A DNA stretch of 47,498 nt. Origin: a virus. The notes beneath the pieces were generated by a model. That model did no database searches. It was not told where the DNA came from and saw only the letters and a list, made by a program, of their open reading frames with translations. Below, piece by piece: positions 7,159 to 14,497 of this stretch. The first letter of the stretch is position 1; each line of letters starts with the position of its first letter. Where the stretch lies: positions 1 through 47,498 of the IMG/VR virus record IMGVR_UViG_3300028161_000002; one strand, written 5' to 3'. The translations under genes were made by a program, and so were the position numbers.

Positions 7159-7317
7159 ATGGAATTATCAAATGAAAATATCCGAATATTAATATTGCCA
7201 AAGGATTGCAATAAATGTTCAGGGGGCTTTTTTAAGGGCAATATCTGGTGTCCCAAGACAGGATTTTATTACGGTAAAATAAAACATCATAAATCAGAAG
7301 AAAGAGGTGAGAGATGA
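7159..7317 (+). CDS. Small Cys-containing protein (52 aa)
   Basis: AAAGGAGTAAGGG precedes ATG 7159. Contains CNKCSGGFFKGNIWC, suggestive of a small metal-binding knuckle, and a His/Lys-rich C-terminus. Overlaps the next start by 4 bases. Function unknown. Confidence 0.5.
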   Translation: MELSNENIRILILPKDCNKCSGGFFKGNIWCPKTGFYYGKIKHHKSEERGER

Positions 7318-8309
7318 ACATATTTTGTAAATGGTTTTGCAAACAAAAGGATTGCACAGAAGAGATTGCGAGAGAGGTAAAGAAGGCACAGGAGGACTGC
7401 AATCGGATAATTGTAGCGAGAGAACAACTGTTAAAACAAGGTTGGGATTACGAAATTGCGGAATGGAAACAGAAATATGACGAGTGCATGAAGAACAGGC
7501 CTAATCCACAGCCACAGCCAGACCCCGAACCACCTGCCAGTAAGGCAATCAAATCCCTCGAAGTAAAAGACGGGAAATTCTATGTGAACGGGAGAGCCAC
7601 GAAACTGTACGGAGTATCAAAGCGTGAGGCAATTGCAGTTGGGTCTGGGGATTGCCCGAAAAGTGAAGTAAATTATGCGTATACTGAAATAAAGAAAGCT
7701 ATTCTGAATTCCAACATAAACTACATTAGAGTGCTGGCTGGAAAGAATTTAAAGTTTTTTAGAAGTGAGGTCATAGACTATCTGAATCATGGGATTATTG
7801 TAGAAGTTGAATTATTTGATGCCGGAAATCCTAATAGAGAATATCAAGCTGATTGGCAAGACACATTCGATGCTGTGAAAGATTTACCTGTTTTCTTTGA
7901 CGCCCATAATGAATTTACAGAACGCAGTGTAGTTGTTACAGTAAAAATAATTGTGGAACACGTAAAAAATCATGGTGGAATTATATCCGCTGGGGCTTGG
8001 AGTGGAGCACAAGGAGAGCTATTATCACCAGGATTTAAGGGAATTTGTAATGCTTATCAAGTAGTCTCTCACCACAGGGAATGGGTAAAGGAGAGCTTGC
8101 AAGAATCAATGGAAGCTGGAAAGCCGATAATTATGAATGAAATTCACACAAGGGATTTCACTCTCCAACAAATTAAAAATTTGTTCAAGTCTGCTTTTGC
8201 TTGGGGCTGCCAGGGAGTTAATATTTATCCCCTTCAGAACTGGGGGAGCGGCAAGGAGAGTAACTTCCAGAAGATTCTTGACTGGGTGAGTGAGTTTAGG
8301 GAGGAATAA
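7314..8309 (+). CDS. Glycoside-hydrolase-like TIM-barrel protein
   Basis: 331 aa. Residues 1-60 are a Cys-containing helical region; 62-76 is a Pro-rich linker (RPNPQPQPDPEPP); 78-331 looks like a GH5-like (beta/alpha)8 domain starting with FYVNGRATKLYGV. Candidate acid/base is in AHNE (E200) and candidate nucleophile in IMNEIH (E276), both at the positions expected near strands 4 and 7. Expected to cleave a polysaccharide; substrate cannot be read from sequence. No signal peptide is seen, so export would be through lysis or virion association. Its place far from the tail module is unusual for a depolymerase. Confidence 0.6.
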   Translation: MNIFCKWFCKQKDCTEEIAREVKKAQEDCNRIIVAREQLLKQGWDYEIAEWKQKYDECMKNRPNPQPQPDPEPPASKAIKSLEVKDGKFYVNGRATKLYGVSKREAIAVGSGDCPKSEVNYAYTEIKKAILNSNINYIRVLAGKNLKFFRSEVIDYLNHGIIVEVELFDAGNPNREYQADWQDTFDAVKDLPVFFDAHNEFTERSVVVTVKIIVEHVKNHGGIISAGAWSGAQGELLSPGFKGICNAYQVVSHHREWVKESLQESMEAGKPIIMNEIHTRDFTLQQIKNLFKSAFAWGCQGVNIYPLQNWGSGKESNFQKILDWVSEFREE

Positions 8310-8358
8310 ATATGGGAAGTGCAGACTTCCTGGCTTTGGAAACATTGGTGGGGAAATA

Positions 8359-8451
8359 ATGAGTTTAAGCTGTACCCAAAGGACACTCCGAGCTTTAGAG
8401 CAGCAAGGATACATCTCGGGAGGCAATTATAAAAATGAGAAAATGGACTAA
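8359..8451 (+). pseudogene. Possible truncated gene fragment (30 aa)
   Basis: Short ORF encoding SLSCTQRTLRALEQQGYI, which resembles the start of small phage nuclease-type proteins (TQRTLxxLxxQGY), then it breaks up. The homing-endonuclease-like gene begins inside it at 8435. It may be the 5' remnant of a gene interrupted by that insertion. A 15-codon ORF at 8312-8359 precedes it and looks meaningless. Confidence 0.3.
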
Positions 8452-9238
8452 TCAAGAAATCAACTTATTTAAAAAACTTTATCCTATCACACCAGTAAAA
8501 AAATTAGCAAAAAAATTAAACCGATCTGAAGCTTCGATAAATCACAAAGCATTTCACCTTAAAGTAAAAGCAATTAGAGAATATCATTTTCCTAATAGTG
8601 ATTTTGAATGGAATAAAACTCCAAGAAAATGTAAAGTTTGCGGAAAGGAATTTATACCAACAAGAAAAGAATATTATGTTTGCAGCATAAAATGTGGATG
8701 TAAAATCAGAAAGGGAAAGACTGCTTACAAAAAGGTCTCTATAAGATGTGATTTTTGCAGGAAAATAATTCTTAAAACTCCATATAGAATAAAACAAAGC
8801 AAATTGAATTTTTGTAATATAAAATGTTTTGCAGCATGGAAACAAAAAAATCAGGAAAAAGATAAAAATCCAAACTGGAAAGGTGGCATTTCTTTTGTAA
8901 ATAGAGGACGAAGTGGAAAAGGAAGTCGCCATTATAGAAAAGGGGAATATTATGAAAGAAAAGCAAGAAAAGAATTGGAATCAAAAGGATATTATGTCAT
9001 TAGGTCTGGTGGGTCAAAAGGAGTTTGGGATTTGGTTGCAATAAATAAATATAATATACGTTTAATACAGGTAAAATCAACTAGTAAACCTGGACCAAAA
9101 GAAAGAAAAAACATGCAAGAATTTGAATCTCCCTCGAATGCTATAAAAGAATGTTGGAGGTATTATGGGAGGAATAAAAGAATAATAATGAATTTCAATA
9201 AAGCAGATGATATGGAAGCCCAGAGTGAAAGCATATGA
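8435..9238 (+). CDS. Homing-endonuclease-like protein: HTH, two zinc knuckles, Hjc-like nuclease
   Basis: 267 aa, AT-rich. Residues 1-45 are a Myb/HTH-like domain (WTNQEINLFKKLYPITPVKK). Two zinc modules follow: C66/C69/C83/C87 and C105/C108/C127/C131. NPNWKGG (145-151) is the linker typical of NUMOD-containing homing endonucleases. The C-terminal domain (about 170-255) has GEYYERKARKELESKGYYVI, WDLVAI (D199) and IQVK (212-214), the pattern of Holliday-junction-resolvase-like PD-(D/E)XK enzymes with Gln in place of the second acidic residue. Probably a free-standing selfish endonuclease; the combination of parts is unusual. Confidence 0.65.
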   Translation: MRKWTNQEINLFKKLYPITPVKKLAKKLNRSEASINHKAFHLKVKAIREYHFPNSDFEWNKTPRKCKVCGKEFIPTRKEYYVCSIKCGCKIRKGKTAYKKVSIRCDFCRKIILKTPYRIKQSKLNFCNIKCFAAWKQKNQEKDKNPNWKGGISFVNRGRSGKGSRHYRKGEYYERKARKELESKGYYVIRSGGSKGVWDLVAINKYNIRLIQVKSTSKPGPKERKNMQEFESPSNAIKECWRYYGRNKRIIMNFNKADDMEAQSESI

Positions 9239-9270
9239 TTTGAATGATTTTAAATAAATAGGAGGTAAAA

Positions 9271-9618
9271 ATGATTTCACGCAAGACAATCGGTTTTGTA
9301 GTAGCAATCATTGCAGCGATTCTGACAGTATTTCAGAAACAATTCGGAATCAGCCTTGACCCTCTAGCAGTATCGGCTGGGATCGGAGCGGTCCTGACAT
9401 ACGTATTCTTTGAGGCAAAACTGGACTTGAAAGTATTGGCTGCACAGCCAGCGAAATGGAAAGACTTAAAGTTTTGGATTACAGTCGTATCAGCTATTCT
9501 AGTGGCCATTGAATCAACTGCACACTTGGGAATACCAGTGGAGAGCATTGTTGCTGTCTTGACATTGATTGTAGGATTGCTATTTGGAGCAAAACTGAAA
9601 CAAGAAAAAGCGTATTAA
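9271..9618 (+). CDS. Multi-pass membrane protein, holin-like (115 aa)
   Basis: Ribosome site AGGAGG. Hydrophobic segments at about 7-28, 32-48, 68-86 and 88-107, short loops, and a basic C-terminus (GAKLKQEKAY). Size and topology fit a holin, but the endolysin is 3 kb away across the repeat region. Alternative: a superinfection or other membrane protein. Confidence 0.45.
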   Translation: MISRKTIGFVVAIIAAILTVFQKQFGISLDPLAVSAGIGAVLTYVFFEAKLDLKVLAAQPAKWKDLKFWITVVSAILVAIESTAHLGIPVESIVAVLTLIVGLLFGAKLKQEKAY

Positions 9619-9662
9619 CTATTTAGGACATGTGGGAAGGGGTGGGCGATAAGGAGAAACAA

Positions 9663-10004
9663 TTGACTAAAAACAAGGCATATTGTATTACTTGCTCTGC
9701 TGACTCTATAGATTTAGACGCACGAAGCCTCTTTGTCTGGGGAGGCTATAACCGTGCGACCTGGTTGCCGAAGACTATGGCAGAAATGAGAAAACGCCTG
9801 GAAATGTGCAGACGGGAAAATAAGTGTAATAATTGCGATGCAGAGATACATGAAATTGTCATAGAGAGAACGAAGTTGACTCTGAGACAGATGGAACACT
9901 GGGGGAAGAGTGCTAAGGAAAAGGAAGAATATAAAGAGAAATATTATCAGGAAAATAAAGACCGCATTAGTGAGTATAATAAAAAATATCGACAGAAATT
10001 ATAA
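9663..10004 (+). CDS. Zinc-ribbon protein, probable TTG start (113 aa)
   Basis: An in-frame ATG exists at 9630, but AAGGAG at 9651-9656 places the start at TTG 9663. Two Cys pairs (YCITCS near the N-terminus; CNNC in the middle) form a zinc ribbon. The last 40 residues are a highly charged helix (AKEKEEYKEKYYQENKDRIS). The tail resembles that seen in HNH-associated phage proteins, but no HNH motif is present. Role unknown. Confidence 0.55.
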   Translation: MTKNKAYCITCSADSIDLDARSLFVWGGYNRATWLPKTMAEMRKRLEMCRRENKCNNCDAEIHEIVIERTKLTLRQMEHWGKSAKEKEEYKEKYYQENKDRISEYNKKYRQKL

Positions 10005-10040
10005 GAATAATGTATGATAAAATTAATTGGGAGGAATAAA

Positions 10041-10430
10041 ATGAGAGAGATTAAATTCAGGGCATATAATAAAATGGAACAATGTTGGGAATATTCAGGA
10101 AATGAATTATATAATTTTTTTTATGCTATTGATGATGGACAATTAGATGGAGAAACATTAGGACAATATACAGGATTGAAAGATAAGAACGGCAAAGAGA
10201 TTTATGAGGGGGATATTGTTGAACTAAATAATCCTCTGCCATTTAAAATAGTGGATAAAGGTAAAGATGTAAAAAATATAAAAGCATTAGTAGAATGGAA
10301 TCCAAAAGGTTTTTATCAATTCAGACCTATGGGTTGGCAAGATGATATGATGTCTTGGGAATGTCCTAATTCAAAAGTTATCGGTAACATTTATGAGAAG
10401 CCTGAATTATTAGAGAAAGAAGAGGAATAA
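10041..10430 (+). CDS. yopX: YopX family protein
   Basis: Begins REIKFRAYNKMEQCWEYS, the hallmark of the YopX family, with GQYTGLKDKNGKEIYEGDIV in the middle and SKVIGNIYEKPELL at the end, so it is full length (129 aa). Start chosen at ATG 10041, behind GGGAGG, although the frame is open from 10014. YopX proteins are common in phages and plasmids of many bacteria; the biochemical function is unknown. Confidence 0.88.
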   Translation: MREIKFRAYNKMEQCWEYSGNELYNFFYAIDDGQLDGETLGQYTGLKDKNGKEIYEGDIVELNNPLPFKIVDKGKDVKNIKALVEWNPKGFYQFRPMGWQDDMMSWECPNSKVIGNIYEKPELLEKEEE

Positions 10431-10760
10431 ATGGACAAAAAGAAAGCTTCTGATATTATGTTTCAAACGGTTAAACAAGGTAAAGAAGCCATAGAAAAAA
10501 TGAACAAAAGTATAATTACAAAAGCAAGCATTCCTAGTAGGCAAATAATTGCTGGCAAAATTAATTTCGATTTTAAAAAATTAAGTCCTGAAGCAAAACT
10601 TCAATTCAAGTTTTTAAGTAAAAGAATAAAAGCTCTACATGATTTTGATAAAGCATTTGATAAAGCCCATCCTATATTAAAACATATAAAATATTGGTCA
10701 ATAATTCGGACATGGTATCATAAGAAACGTCTTGAATATATATTGAGAAAAACGAGATAA
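10431..10760 (+). CDS. Unknown basic helical protein (109 aa)
   Basis: Starts right after the YopX stop. Lys-rich and helical (KKASDIMFQTVKQGKEAIEK; LSKRIKALHDFDKAFDKAH), pI probably high. Last gene before the 1.6-kb gene-free region. No known motif. Confidence 0.55.
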   Translation: MDKKKASDIMFQTVKQGKEAIEKMNKSIITKASIPSRQIIAGKINFDFKKLSPEAKLQFKFLSKRIKALHDFDKAFDKAHPILKHIKYWSIIRTWYHKKRLEYILRKTR

Positions 10761-10976
10761 TACCACAAAAACCATAAATCCTAGATTTTTCTAATAATCT
10801 CTTTATGTAAAATAACTTTACAATATATTTAGCACATTAAATTTTAATCTTGACATTTCCATTTTTGGGCTTTCATGCAAATCAAAACAATATCATGGAA
10901 GTAGGACAAAATTATCTGTTAAGTTGATAGCCTTTTCCTTTTTATAATAGTTAGACATTTCATAATTATTATGGAA

Positions 10977-12200
10977 AATCTAAAATCTGAAATGAAGCAC
11001 TTTTTCTGATTCATGCCAACCTTTAATGAAATGTTGGATGGATAATTAAAACAATTCTGGAATATTACGATTTTTATTTTTTGTACAAATCTTAGAAGTA
11101 TAAAGTTTACCATAAAATTCTGAATTTCAAAATTCGGCGATTCTCTCCTTTTCATGATAATCAGATATCGCATAATAAATGATAAAAATATAGAACTTGA
11201 AATAATGCACTTTTTTCAAATTTAACCAAACATTAAGCATTTTATCAAACGATGTTAAATAAATTCCTGAATATGCCATTTGCTCGCTTTTCGTGCAAAT
11301 CAACAATCTTTCATTTTTGGGTAAAAATCTGATTATTGAAATAATATAATTTTTTATTTTTATGCAGATTATTATGATTTGGTGGAATGATGACAAGATT
11401 TTATTCTGAATATACGACTTTTTGGAAAACATCATGTTAATTGAGATAATATCGCAATGCGTTAAATTTATTTTCAAATAGCTCAATGATGAAAAATTAT
11501 GCAGATTCATGAAAAATATTGCAAATTTGCCATTTCCCCCGAGAGAATTAGGGCATAAAAGCAAGATATTTCCGTTTCTGTGCGATTTTCCCGAAAAATA
11601 AAGACAATTAATGTTTTACTGCAATAGGGCAAAATTTTCCTCTAATTATTCAACTTTCCCTGTTTCATCTAAATATTTTCTGCCTCGTGGAAAGAGGTCA
11701 AGATTGTTTTCTCGAATCACTCACCGCTTGCCAAACCATTAAATTTTAGATGAAATCATTTTGGAAGAAAATCTCAAACTGTAAATTAATCACTTTTTTC
11801 AAAATATCCAGATTTTAGTCTATTTATGGAATGATGTTAAATTCAGTGTCTGAATAATCACTTTTTTTAAATTGCATAAATCCCGACATAAATATCAATC
11901 ATAGAATTTACCGATTATGAAATTAATGATTATTTTTAGAATCGGGAATTTCTAGTAAAATTATCAAACATAGGATTTTATGATTTGAAAATTAGTGATT
12001 TTTTTTGAAATTCGTAATTTCTAGCAAAATTATCGTTTATGCAATTTATTTATTTTAAAAATAATGATTTTATTTAATTTCCATAATTTCTAGTAAAATT
12101 ATCAACTGGAGGAAATGTTGATTTAGAAAATAATTATTCTTTTTAAAATAAATAATTTTTGGTGTATTTGTGGAATGATGATAAGGTTCAGTCTAATATG
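10977..12200 (+). repeat. Dispersed degenerate repeat family
   Basis: The exact 10-mer TGGAATGATG occurs at 11383, 11827 and 12171, each followed by a similar AT-rich stretch. Weaker copies occur near 11030 and 11245 (AACGATGTTAAATAAATTCC). About 45-60 bases before each copy stands a related block such as TGAAATAATGCACTTTTTTC (11199) or GTAAATTAATCACTTTTTTC (11781), so a unit of about 90-110 bp is repeated about five times. Confidence 0.5.
11878..12153 (+). repeat. 69-bp tandem repeat, four units
   Basis: AATTTCTAGTAAAATTATC starts at 11947 and 12085, with a one-base variant (AGC for AGT) at 12016: exact 69-base spacing. A more diverged unit starts at 11878 (CATAAATATCAATCATAG). Within units a second block (ATTAGTGATTTTTTTTGAAA and relatives) is also kept. 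Stops in all frames argue against coding. Confidence 0.7.
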
Positions 12201-12358
12201 GTTGATTTTTTGATTTTTATGATTTTATTGATTGCTTATGACAAAATTGATGGATTTCATGATTAATGCTGATATAATAGATTTTTCTAAACCTACCTTT
12301 TTAGCCTTTTTAAATCGCTTTTACCTCTAGAATCCCAAAATAGTTTTTAATATCTTGC

Positions 12359-12386
12359 TTGACAGATTTAAAATCTGTGCTACTTT
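12359..12386 (+). promoter_or_regulatory. Late/lysis promoter with palindromic operator
   Basis: TTGACA at 12359-12364, 16-base spacer, TACTTT at 12381-12386. The spacer contains ACAGATTTAAAATCTGT (12362-12378), a perfect 8+1+8 palindrome overlapping the -35 edge, suited to a dimeric repressor. The predicted start point is only a few bases before the ATG at 12396. Confidence 0.6.
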
Positions 12387-12395
12387 TCCGCATAG

Positions 12396-12845
12396 ATGAG
12401 CAATTCTATTCTGAAGGCTGATTATCTACGGAACATTGCTGTGGAGTATCTTCAGCATTGGCTTCTAATTCCCTATTCTTATGGCGGTTCGGACTTCTCC
12501 GGCATGGACTGTTCGGGCGTAATAATCGAAGTTCTCAAATCAGTCGGCATCCTTCCACATAAATTTGATGATACAGCACACGGATTGTATCTGAAATTCA
12601 AAGATAATTATAAAGACAGGGGATATGCTGGCTGTCTAGTTTTCTGGCTCAGGAATGGAAAGGCATATCACGTGATGATGATGGTTGATGATTTTCATGT
12701 TATGGGTGCATCTGGAGGCGGAGGCGATACGAAGACAAAAAAGGATGCTATTCGAGATGACGCTTTCGTTAAACTAAGGCCGATTGATTTTATGGGAAAC
12801 GCATATAAAATTTGCGATCCGTTTCTGGACAAGGAGACGCCGTGA
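12396..12845 (+). CDS. NlpC/P60 family endolysin
   Basis: 149 aa. Catalytic Cys is C39 in GMDCSGVI; His candidates are H92 (AYHVMMM) and H101 (DFHVMGAS). This matches NlpC/P60 endopeptidases, which cut peptide stems of peptidoglycan between D-glutamate and diaminopimelate. The domain fills the whole protein, with no wall-binding domain and no signal peptide, so it depends on a holin for release. No Shine-Dalgarno site is visible before the ATG, and the predicted transcription start leaves almost no leader: possibly a leaderless message. Confidence 0.85.
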   Translation: MSNSILKADYLRNIAVEYLQHWLLIPYSYGGSDFSGMDCSGVIIEVLKSVGILPHKFDDTAHGLYLKFKDNYKDRGYAGCLVFWLRNGKAYHVMMMVDDFHVMGASGGGGDTKTKKDAIRDDAFVKLRPIDFMGNAYKICDPFLDKETP

Positions 12846-13015
12846 AACCACCAAAAGGATTAATTACAAAATTCGATAGAGTAGAAGACGGAAAAGTATG
12901 GTTTAAAATCAAAGCATCAAAGTTTTATCTATTTAAAACAATCCTGAAAATAGCAAAAGAAAATAGGTCGATTTTAATATTTTTATTTGCTTTCTATTAT
13001 TTGGTGAGAAAATGA
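12842..13015 (+). CDS. Small C-terminally anchored membrane protein (57 aa)
   Basis: GTG at 12842 chosen over an upstream in-frame ATG because AAGGAG (12831-12836) precedes it and it overlaps the endolysin stop (GTGA). A soluble N-terminus is followed by one C-terminal hydrophobic segment (SILIFLFAFYYLV). Part of the lysis-region cassette; role unknown. Confidence 0.55.
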   Translation: MKPPKGLITKFDRVEDGKVWFKIKASKFYLFKTILKIAKENRSILIFLFAFYYLVRK

Positions 13016-13176
13016 AAGACTATGTGAAATTGATTCTTGAACTCATTGGCCTAGTGAAGGCGATATTCAAAGAGTATAAAAAAACAAAAGATATAGGAAA
13101 AAGAAAGAATATTATTAAGGCTGTAGAACAGCATGATTCAGAAGATTTTAGGGAATTAATTTTTGGTAAGAAATGA
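13012..13176 (+). CDS. Small Lys-rich protein (54 aa)
   Basis: ATG 13012 overlaps the previous TGA; GGTGAG upstream. N-terminal amphipathic helix (YVKLILELIGLVKAIFKEY), then a basic middle (KKTKDIGKRKN) and SEDFRELIFGKK. Might associate with membranes. No family recognised. Confidence 0.5.
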   Translation: MKDYVKLILELIGLVKAIFKEYKKTKDIGKRKNIIKAVEQHDSEDFRELIFGKK

Positions 13177-13457
13177 AAAAGGCAATAAAGTATTTTACCA
13201 TAGTCTTATTTTTAATGATTTTGTTTTCATGTGTTGCTTATTCTCCTTTTCTCTACGTTTCTTATGATGTTTTAAATCCAGGTATAGAAGTTCGATTAAA
13301 TCCGATTGCTTGGGTTGAAAACAATGAAATTATTAATGACGATGGGGAAAAAATATCAGTAATAAAAGGTGTTGTTGTAAATGATGCTTATATTCTATGG
13401 ACTTACGAATTAAAACAAGAAGTAATAAGGCTTAGAAAGCTATTAGAGGAGAAATAA
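13173..13457 (+). CDS. Lipoprotein with lipobox, possible spanin component
   Basis: 94 aa. Basic start (KKAIKYF), hydrophobic core (TIVLFLMILFS) and lipobox-like LFSC with C20 as the lipidation site, then a short globular region and a C-terminal amphipathic helix (LKQEVIRLRKLLEEK). The location just after the endolysin and a coiled-coil end fit an outer-membrane spanin, but no clear inner-membrane partner with long coiled coil is seen apart from 13662-13970. Confidence 0.5.
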   Translation: MKKAIKYFTIVLFLMILFSCVAYSPFLYVSYDVLNPGIEVRLNPIAWVENNEIINDDGEKISVIKGVVVNDAYILWTYELKQEVIRLRKLLEEK

Positions 13458-13651
13458 TGGCTTGGTGGCTTTGGGTTCTAATCGCATATTTTGGGATAAA
13501 TCTTATTATAGCTATATTTCATTTGATTATGGTTTTTATTGATTTTGCATGGGAAGACTTTTGGTATTATTTTCCAATTCATGGAATGGAAGCACTTTGT
13601 ATATTATTTGTAGGCATTCCATTATTTTTAATTTTACTGTTTGAAGGATAG
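13457..13651 (+). CDS. Two-pass membrane protein (64 aa), holin-like
   Basis: GAGGAG precedes ATG 13457, one base overlap with the upstream stop. Two hydrophobic segments (LWVLIAYFGINLIIAIFHLI and ALCILFVGIPLFLILLF) joined by an aromatic/acidic loop. Small size, two segments and a position in the lysis region make it a holin candidate. Similar in style to the protein at 6821-7066 (both start xTWW/xAWW). Confidence 0.5.
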   Translation: MAWWLWVLIAYFGINLIIAIFHLIMVFIDFAWEDFWYYFPIHGMEALCILFVGIPLFLILLFEG

Positions 13652-13661
13652 GAGAAATAAC

Positions 13662-13970
13662 ATGGCAATACCAGCAGGAGAAATTGGGGTCGGGGCTGTT
13701 TCTGGAGCGGCTTTAGTCGGATTCATATTGAAGGTGCTTCCAGTTTTACTGAGAAGAATGAATGGCAGAAATGGCAACGCAAATGACAACGGTAAGCCAG
13801 GAAAGGCCAGAGTATGCATAGAGAGTGGAAAGAAGTTGGTTGAACACGACATTGTCATAAAGCACCTGTGTGAATTATCTGAAAAGGCTGACAAGCAGTA
13901 TGAGATATCACGCAAAGAAAACAGAGAAGACCATCAGAAAATATTCGATAAATTGGATGAGCTGAAATGA
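13662..13970 (+). CDS. Membrane-anchored coiled-coil protein (102 aa)
   Basis: Frame is open from TTG 13641, but AGGAGAAATAAC before ATG 13662 sets the start. N-terminal Gly/Ala-rich hydrophobic segment (VGAVSGAALVGFILKVLPVLL), a basic Asn/Gly linker, then a long charged helix (LSEKADKQYEISRKENREDH). Topology of an inner-membrane spanin-like or XhlA-like accessory protein. It stands between the lysis genes and the terminase. Confidence 0.5.
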   Translation: MAIPAGEIGVGAVSGAALVGFILKVLPVLLRRMNGRNGNANDNGKPGKARVCIESGKKLVEHDIVIKHLCELSEKADKQYEISRKENREDHQKIFDKLDELK

Positions 13971-14170
13971 AAGTAGCATTCGAGGCTCAGATTATGCAGA
14001 ACAATATTAAGAGCCTTCGTAGTATGGACAAGGAAGCAAGGCTTACTTTGGAATATAGAGCAGAGGACAATGAATTGGTGGCCAATATAAATAAATTACA
14101 TAGTGCAGAAAAGACAGTTTTTGTGGTCATTATGGATAAGAAGGAAACCACTAAAACAGATAAAAAATAG
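13967..14170 (+). CDS. Small unknown protein (67 aa)
   Basis: ATGA overlap with the preceding gene. Predicted mixed alpha/beta protein with a Lys-rich tail (MDKKETTKTDKK). It sits directly before the terminase small subunit, a common place for small uncharacterised phage proteins. Confidence 0.55.
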   Translation: MKVAFEAQIMQNNIKSLRSMDKEARLTLEYRAEDNELVANINKLHSAEKTVFVVIMDKKETTKTDKK

Positions 14171-14176
14171 ATTAAA

Positions 14177-14497
14177 ATGGCACATCCAAATCCAAGCTGG
14201 AAAAAGGGAATGAAAAAAGTAAAGGGATCTGGGAGGAAGAAGGGCAGTCCGAACAAGTTCACCACTTTGAAGCAGGCGTTCTTGGATGCCTTTCAGGATA
14301 AGAGGATCGGAGGAACGGAAGGATTGACAGAAGTGTTCTCAAAGAATGATATAAGAAAGATAGAATTCTTCAAGCTTATCTCAAAGATGCTCCCATCGAA
14401 TGTAGGAATATCAGGGGGTGAAGGCGGAAAGCCGATTATTATAGAAATTATTCCAGCAAAGGAAAAGGAGAAGAAAGATAGCAAAAAAGCAGATTGA
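14177..14497 (+). CDS. Small-terminase-like protein (DUF5681 type)
   Basis: 106 aa. Starts HPNPSWKKGMKKVKGSGRKKG followed by SPNKFTTLKQAFLDAFQD, the basic Gly/Lys N-terminus and helix seen in DUF5681 proteins found next to large terminases. Expected to bind the pac/cos region and regulate the large subunit. The C-terminus is Lys/Glu-rich and its final 20 bases overlap the large-terminase reading frame. Confidence 0.65.
   Translation: MAHPNPSWKKGMKKVKGSGRKKGSPNKFTTLKQAFLDAFQDKRIGGTEGLTEVFSKNDIRKIEFFKLISKMLPSNVGISGGEGGKPIIIEIIPAKEKEKKDSKKAD

Larger units (their letters stand above)
10761..12395. other. 1.6-kb AT-rich region without a convincing gene
   Basis: Both strands carry many stops; the few open frames (for example on the minus strand near 10919-11173 and 11127-11564) are low-complexity Ile/Lys/Phe strings without ribosome sites. 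The region holds a 69-bp tandem repeat (11878-12153), a second degenerate repeat family (about 10977-12200), long T-runs, and a promoter at its right end. Candidate replication origin or partition/recombination locus. No tRNA or CRISPR array is visible. Confidence 0.7.

Noticed and set aside
10850-10880. TTGACA as a promoter at 10850
   Set aside because: No acceptable -10 at 16-18 bases (TCATGC), and no gene follows within 1.5 kb.
10919-11564. Minus-strand open frames of 84 and 145 codons in the gene-free region
   Set aside because: Low-complexity Ile/Lys/Phe-rich products, no ribosome sites, all neighbouring genes on the + strand; expected by chance in AT-rich DNA with repeats.
10761-12395. 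CRISPR array in the repeat region
   Set aside because: Repeats are 69 bp in direct contact, degenerate and without unique spacers.
14482-14497. Programmed frameshift fusing small and large terminase
   Set aside because: A +1 shift would be needed at a simple A6 run without the usual signals; an ATA start with AAGGAG explains the data with fewer assumptions.
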